From positions 1 through 49,297 of the forward strand of contig QCKC01000010.1 in assembly GCA_003215635.1 (NCBI GenBank): 49,297 nt of DNA. Reading direction: 5' to 3'. The translations under genes and the position numbers were made by a program. Shown in pieces: positions 45,498 through 49,297 of this stretch; within the stretch, counting starts at the first letter, position 1; every line of letters begins with the position of its first letter. Below the pieces are notes generated by a model. That model searched no databases. It saw only the letters and a list, made by a program, of their open reading frames with translations, and was not told the DNA's origin. This DNA comes from Prochlorococcus sp. AG-409-J19 (GTDB lineage: Bacteria; Cyanobacteriota; Cyanobacteriia; PCC-6307; Cyanobiaceae).

Positions 45498-46328
45498 TCA
45501 CAAGCCATTAACTTGATTTAAGCCCTCTGCCAAATCCAACCAGGAAGAGGGAGAAATTTCCTGGGGGCGCTGATCCAGGCTAATTCCTGCTGTCTTTGCT
45601 AAAGCTTTCAATTCCTCAAAAGGCCTAATACCGCTCAATGTATTTCTCAACATCTTTCTTCTAGAAAGAAACGCCCGACTAATTAATGCTTCTACCTTTC
45701 TAGCCAAAGCAGTCTCTAAGCATTCCTCAACAGGTAATGGCTTTAAAGTAATAACCTGAGATTGCACCTTTGGCGAAGGCTTAAAACAATTGGGAGGCAC
45801 ATTACAAACCTTCTGACAATTTGCCATAAGCTGAATTCTCACACTGAGAGCACTAAAATTACTTTGACCTGGACTTGCAAGGATTCTTTCTGCGACTTCC
45901 TTTTGAAGCAACAATACCAATAACTCATATCTAATCTCTGGTGGTTTACCAAGCCCACCAATTAATCTATTTAGCAATGGAGAAGTAATATTATAAGGAA
46001 TATTTGCTACTACTTTGTTCGAATTCTTCCCGCCAGGTTGATCAAATGAAACCGACAAAATATCTCCCTCCTGCAATACGAACCGAGGATGATCCCCAAA
46101 ACGTTTCTTTAAGCCTTTAGCTAAATCTCTATCAAGTTCAATTGCATGGACGGAAGCAACATCAGAAGCTAATAACATTTCGGTCAAAGCCCCACGACCA
46201 GGACCTACTTCCAAGACACGATCTTCACTCCTCAAATCTGCTGCCTCTACAATTTTTTTCAACACAAAAACATCTTTAAGCCAATGCTGGCCAAAACGTT
46301 TACGAGCTTTATGCCCTGAGAAAGCCAT
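45498..46328 (-). CDS. rsmA: 16S rRNA dimethyladenosine transferase RsmA (KsgA)
   Basis: A 276-aa enzyme that dimethylates A1518 and A1519 of 16S rRNA. RKRFGQHWLKD is the N-terminal signature; motif I is VLEVGPGRGALTE (38-50), motif IV is NIPYN (109-113), and FSALSVRIQLMANCQKVCNV and FLSRRKMLRNTL follow as usual. The ATG at 46326-46328 is well placed. First gene of the rsmA-ispE-DUF3082 unit. Confidence 0.95.
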   Translation of the reverse strand: MAFSGHKARKRFGQHWLKDVFVLKKIVEAADLRSEDRVLEVGPGRGALTEMLLASDVASVHAIELDRDLAKGLKKRFGDHPRFVLQEGDILSVSFDQPGGKNSNKVVANIPYNITSPLLNRLIGGLGKPPEIRYELLVLLLQKEVAERILASPGQSNFSALSVRIQLMANCQKVCNVPPNCFKPSPKVQSQVITLKPLPVEECLETALARKVEALISRAFLSRRKMLRNTLSGIRPFEELKALAKTAGISLDQRPQEISPSSWLDLAEGLNQVNGL

Positions 46329-46603
46329 AATTCATTCTCCCTGCAATTCTATAAATACATAAAACATCTGATGCAAGTATCTCTCCTCTGAAAGCAAAAA
46401 ACCATTCTTTCACCCAAAAGACAATTTAAGATCCGTTTTCTTTATATTTTCACTTCCAAGTCCCCAATGATTTGCTCTGGTTTCTATTCCTTTAAAATAT
46501 CCTTTCAAATATCTCACAACACGACCTTTTCATTAATCGTTTCATCGCCAAACCCAACTCACCTGCTAAAACAATTTAAAATCAAACCATAAAATCTTTA
46601 TTT

Positions 46604-46870
46604 ATGATGCAAGCCCTTCAAATGGTCCTTGCTGCTGCAGTCATTCTCATTTTCATGACAATGCAGCCAGAATGGGGAAGCACAGAAAATCTCCCTAAAG
46701 AATCCTTCGCCGAAGAGACAGATCTTCCTTCTGCACTAGCAGAAGATGACAGTTTCAATGATCTTCCTTTTGAACAACTACGTCAAGCATTAAGAGAAGA
46801 GGTCGAACGTGATCCCACCAAAGATCACAACCTTCATACTTCTAAACGCTATAACTTTTTTATTAGATGA
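46604..46870 (+). CDS. Small membrane-anchored hypothetical protein
   Basis: An 88-aa protein with an N-terminal hydrophobic helix (ALQMVLAAAVILIFMTMQPE), then an acidic segment (SFAEETDLPSALAEDDSFND) and a C-terminal helix (FEQLRQALREEVERDP). The stop overlaps the next start as ATGA, so it is cotranslated with the following hypothetical gene. I recognise no family. The second ATG (46607) may be the true start. Confidence 0.65.
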   Translation: MMQALQMVLAAAVILIFMTMQPEWGSTENLPKESFAEETDLPSALAEDDSFNDLPFEQLRQALREEVERDPTKDHNLHTSKRYNFFIR

Positions 46871-47247
46871 CTTTTGATTCTCACAGCCTTGATCGTCTTA
46901 GGGAACTAGGGCGTCAACTTCCAAAATCCCTTCCAAATCCAACTCCTCCAACAAAGCCTAGTAATAAACTTCACAAAATAGAAACGGAAGAGAGTCCAGA
47001 GGAACTTTTTAAAGAATTGATCAAAGCCAGTACTGATGGTTCCGTCCCAAGTCATTTAATAACACGTCTAAAAGAATTAGAAAACAAACAAATAGAGACA
47101 GAAGGAGTCGAATACAAACACACAGTCAGAGATTCTAAGTTCAATAACAAAAAACCTTCAAAGTCATCCCTAGGGAAACAAAATAATGACCAGAGCCTAT
47201 ATTCCTCATTCTTAAGATTATTGCTAGAAGAAGATACTGAGGTCTAG
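46867..47247 (+). CDS. Small hypothetical protein upstream of rlmH
   Basis: A 126-aa soluble protein. The N-terminus DSHSLDRLRELGRQLPKSLP is followed by a proline-rich linker and a short helical module (ESPEELFKELIKASTDGSVP, then HLITRLKELENKQ); the C-terminus is polar and ends LLEEDTEV. The low-complexity middle suggests an adaptor-like protein. No known domain is recognised. rlmH follows 14 bp later on the same strand. Confidence 0.65.
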   Translation: MTFDSHSLDRLRELGRQLPKSLPNPTPPTKPSNKLHKIETEESPEELFKELIKASTDGSVPSHLITRLKELENKQIETEGVEYKHTVRDSKFNNKKPSKSSLGKQNNDQSLYSSFLRLLLEEDTEV

Positions 47248-47261
47248 CAGAACTACCAACT

Positions 47262-47699
47262 GTGATAAATCCATCTCGTTACCGAATAATAGCAATGGGT
47301 AAAATCCGCAAGAACTGGATCCGCAATGGTCTTGAATTGTATCTAAAACGATTACCCGGACTAACAATCACCGAACTTCGTGAAAGCACCCCTCAAAAAG
47401 AAGAAAAAACAATTAATCTAGCCCTTCAAAACAATGAAATACTCGTTTCCCTCACAGAAGAAGGTGAATTCTTAAATTCCATTGAATTTGCCCAAAGACT
47501 ACAAAATTTTGGATCTCAAAAGCTTGCTTTTTTAATTGGAGGTGCTGATGGTATTCCATCAGTAATAAAACAAACAAGTTTTTGGAGACTCAGCCTTTCT
47601 CCTCTGACATTTCCCCATGAGATAGCACGCTTGCTATTAGTTGAGCAGATTTACCGAGCTCAATCAATTACACAAAATTCTCCGTACCACCGATTGTAG
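47262..47699 (+). CDS. rlmH: 23S rRNA pseudouridine-1915 N3-methyltransferase RlmH
   Basis: A 145-aa SPOUT methyltransferase. YRIIAMGKIRKNWIRNGLEL is at the start, LAFLIGGADGIP is the knot-forming SAM site, and LSLSPLTFPHEIARLLLVEQ leads to the canonical C-terminus PYHRL. It methylates pseudouridine 1915 in helix 69 of 23S rRNA. The start is GTG at 47262. Its last codons and stop lie in the left arm of a perfect inverted repeat that precedes umuD. Confidence 0.92.
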   Translation: MINPSRYRIIAMGKIRKNWIRNGLELYLKRLPGLTITELRESTPQKEEKTINLALQNNEILVSLTEEGEFLNSIEFAQRLQNFGSQKLAFLIGGADGIPSVIKQTSFWRLSLSPLTFPHEIARLLLVEQIYRAQSITQNSPYHRL

Positions 47700-47733
47700 T
47701 ACTGGTGTACCATAATCGGTGGTACGGAGAATT
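47676..47733. repeat. Perfect 20-bp inverted repeat bridging rlmH and umuD
   Basis: Left arm 47676-47695, AATTCTCCGTACCACCGATT, is exactly complementary to right arm 47714-47733. Two more pairs (G-U, U-A) extend the stem inward, leaving a 14-base loop that is exactly the LexA box. The left arm encodes the conserved RlmH end (SPYHR); the right arm contains the umuD Shine-Dalgarno GGAGA (47726-47730). Confidence 0.97.
47698..47711 (+). promoter_or_regulatory. LexA-type SOS box of umuDC
   Basis: AGTACTGGTGTACC matches the cyanobacterial LexA consensus RGTAC-N3-DGTWCB at every position. CATAAT (47711-47716), overlapping its end, is a plausible -10 element, which would start transcription near 47723. 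Placement directly before a UmuD homologue supports SOS control. Confidence 0.85.
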
Positions 47734-47737
47734 GCTT

Positions 47738-48175
47738 GTGACGACATTCAAAGAAAAGCCTTGCCCTCTAAACAGTCAACCACTACGTCTATCGATTCCT
47801 CTTGCTACAGAAAAAATCTCAGCAGGATTTCCCTCGCCAGCAGAAGATTATCTCGAGCTTGGCATTGACCTCAATCAACAGTTAATTCGAAATCCTTCTA
47901 GCACATTTTTTGTACGAGTTAATGGTGATTCAATGGCTGGTGCAGGGATTCATAACGGAGACCTTTTAATAATTGACCGCAGCATAGAACCAAAGCCAAG
48001 TCATATCGTAGTAGCAATTTTAGATGGATCATTCACTCTTAAACGTCTAACTCGTTATCGCGACTCATTACGGCTAGAAGCAGATAATCCTAATTTCCCT
48101 CCGATCGACTTAAACACATATGGAGAAGTTCAAATATGGGGCGTCGCAATGTATTCCATTCATGACCTTATTTAG
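47738..48175 (+). CDS. umuD: UmuD-like S24 self-cleaving protein
   Basis: A 145-aa LexA/UmuD family protein (from GTG 47738). The auto-cleavage site is A29-G30 in SAGFPSPAEDYLELG, the catalytic serine is S65 in GDSMAGAG and the lysine K102 in SFTLKRL, with the same 37-residue spacing as E. coli UmuD. Cleavage gives UmuD', which with UmuC forms DNA polymerase V. The frame is open from GTG 47705, but GGAGA lies seven bases before 47738 and the predicted transcription start is after 47705. umuC follows 49 bp later. Confidence 0.92.
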   Translation: MTTFKEKPCPLNSQPLRLSIPLATEKISAGFPSPAEDYLELGIDLNQQLIRNPSSTFFVRVNGDSMAGAGIHNGDLLIIDRSIEPKPSHIVVAILDGSFTLKRLTRYRDSLRLEADNPNFPPIDLNTYGEVQIWGVAMYSIHDLI

Positions 48176-48224
48176 TGTTAATAGAAACCATAAATAACAA
48201 TCTAAATCCATCACATTTACACAC

Positions 48225-49297
48225 ATGGTAAAAGCAACCGCATTAATAGACATAAATAATTTTTATGCCTCATGCGAGCAATTCATTGATCCGTCTTTAA
48301 TTAAAAAACCCTTAGTAGTACTTTCTAATAACGATGGATGCATAATCGCTCGCAATGCAGAAGCACGCTCACTTGGCATTGCTATGGGCACTCCATACTT
48401 CAAAGTTTGGAAGAAACTAGAACAACTAGGTGTTGTTGTCCGAAGCTCTAATTACTCACTTTATGGTGACATGAGTCAGAGACTCATGAGCACTCTAGAA
48501 ATTCATTGCGAAGACATTGAAATATATTCAATTGATGAAGCCTTTGTGCAAATACTACGTCCACTGAATAACAACCTTCTACCCTGGGCACGCTTTTTAC
48601 GAGCTCAGATTTATCAACATCTTGGCTTGGTAATCTCAATTGGAATAGGTAACAATAAAACTCATGCAAAACTATCAAACCACTTAGCGAAAAGCATTCC
48701 CACACAAGCAGGTATATTCGACTCAATTACTGTTAAAGATTCAGACCAATGGCTAGATGATATTGCCATTGAGAAAGTATGGGGAATTGGTAGTCAATTG
48801 GCTAAATGGTGTCGGGAACATGGAATCACCACTGCCCGAGAATTACGTGATATGCCCAGCGATAAATTACGTTCAAAATATGGAGTAGTAGGAATTAGAT
48901 TACAAAATGAATTAAAAGGAGAAATATGTCTACCACTACAATTTAATCGGAAAGATAAAAAAGAAACTTGTGTAAGCAGAAGTTTTGGGAAACCTATAAC
49001 AACTCTCTATGAACTACGCCAAGCAATCGCTACTAATACAGTGCGTGCAAGTGAAAAACTTCGTCACCAAGGGCAATATGCAACAGTATTAACAGTATTT
49101 ACGCAATCAAGTCCATTCCTCCCCTCTTTCTACAGAAAACATGCCACAAGACAATTAACCATTCCGAGTAATGACACCTTTGTCCTTCTAAAAACAGCCC
49201 TTGAACTAACCTCGAATATATTCCAGCCTCATTGCTCCCTGACAAAAGCCGGCGTAAAGATGCAGCAACTACAACGTCAAAATCATCTACAACACCA
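48225..49297 (+). CDS. umuC: Translesion DNA polymerase V catalytic subunit UmuC (partial, runs off the window)
   Basis: A Y-family polymerase opening with ALIDINNFYASCEQFIDPSL (first catalytic aspartate D9), NNDGCIIARNAEARSLGIAM, and YSIDEAF (second acidic pair). EKVWGIGSQLAKWCREHGI is the helix-hairpin-helix region, and ETCVSRSFGKPI begins the little-finger domain, typical of UmuC. It copies past lesions as part of SOS. About 357 codons are visible; the C-terminal beta-clamp region is beyond the window. Cotranscribed with umuD under the LexA box. Confidence 0.95.
   Translation, partial: MVKATALIDINNFYASCEQFIDPSLIKKPLVVLSNNDGCIIARNAEARSLGIAMGTPYFKVWKKLEQLGVVVRSSNYSLYGDMSQRLMSTLEIHCEDIEIYSIDEAFVQILRPLNNNLLPWARFLRAQIYQHLGLVISIGIGNNKTHAKLSNHLAKSIPTQAGIFDSITVKDSDQWLDDIAIEKVWGIGSQLAKWCREHGITTARELRDMPSDKLRSKYGVVGIRLQNELKGEICLPLQFNRKDKKETCVSRSFGKPITTLYELRQAIATNTVRASEKLRHQGQYATVLTVFTQSSPFLPSFYRKHATRQLTIPSNDTFVLLKTALELTSNIFQPHCSLTKAGVKMQQLQRQNHLQH

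Noticed and set aside
1..49297. tRNA, rRNA, CRISPR arrays, transposases or integrases
   Set aside because: I looked for clover-leaf patterns, regularly spaced repeats and mobile-element proteins on both strands and saw none; the region reads as core chromosome.

Overview
The window is a gene-dense stretch of a small AT-rich cyanobacterial chromosome. Chlorophyll and photosystem genes (chlP, psb28, a GUN4-domain gene), pcyA, a ferredoxin-type sulfite reductase, devBCA-type exporter genes and an NtcA-type glnA promoter show an oxygenic phototroph. The protein sequences, the compact layout and a GC content that looks like the high 30s by eye fit Prochlorococcus, most likely a low-light-adapted lineage of the SS120/MIT9211 kind. 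The strain assignment is inference. I see no rRNA, tRNA, CRISPR array, insertion sequence or prophage, so this looks like core genome.

Layout. 1-4862 (minus): ccsA (cut by the window edge), an LptF/G permease, lptB, a DUF309 gene and typA. 5016-7211: a VanY-like peptidase divergent from chlP. 7441-12183: glyS, sir and a VanX-like dipeptidase. 12184-12535 is the only gene-free stretch over 300 bp. 12536-17722 (minus): rpsB, tsf, a 402-aa unknown and recG, in transcription order. 17862-22636 (minus): a glycosyltransferase, a 51-aa basic protein missed by length cut-offs, and a tightly overlapping pcyA-devB-devC-devA unit. 22665-28227: two M16 peptidase-like genes, sipA (minus), bioY, lspA and a DUF697-type GTPase. 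28112-31454: a PLP decarboxylase with a possible small membrane ORF behind it, tadA, and an aminotransferase. 31624-34999: glnA with a textbook NtcA promoter and a long 3' hairpin, a small exported protein, a methyltransferase and a small unknown. 35081-40466: a small unknown, an anti-sigma-type ATPase, a GUN4 protein, mnmH, psb28, two AI-2E/PerM permeases and a small membrane ORF. 40456-46328 (minus): secF, secD (frameshifted), a pyruvate dehydrogenase beta subunit, a 31-aa membrane ORF, a DUF3082 protein, ispE and rsmA. 46604-49297 (plus): two unknowns, rlmH, umuD and umuC (cut by the edge).

Two observations stand out. First, secD is broken into two frames at a run of ten G (ten C on the plus strand, 42087-42096); nine G would restore a 495-aa SecD. 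This is a sequencing error, a mutation, or expression that depends on slippage. Second, umuD is preceded by a perfect 20-bp inverted repeat whose left arm encodes the end of RlmH and whose right arm holds the umuD Shine-Dalgarno. A LexA-type SOS box sits in the loop. The arrangement could let LexA control initiation while the hairpin silences read-through transcripts.

Several divergent gene pairs have almost no space between them (gun4/mnmH, pcyA/M16, sipA/bioY), so some promoters must lie inside coding sequence. Many starts are GTG or TTG, often overlapping the previous stop codon.
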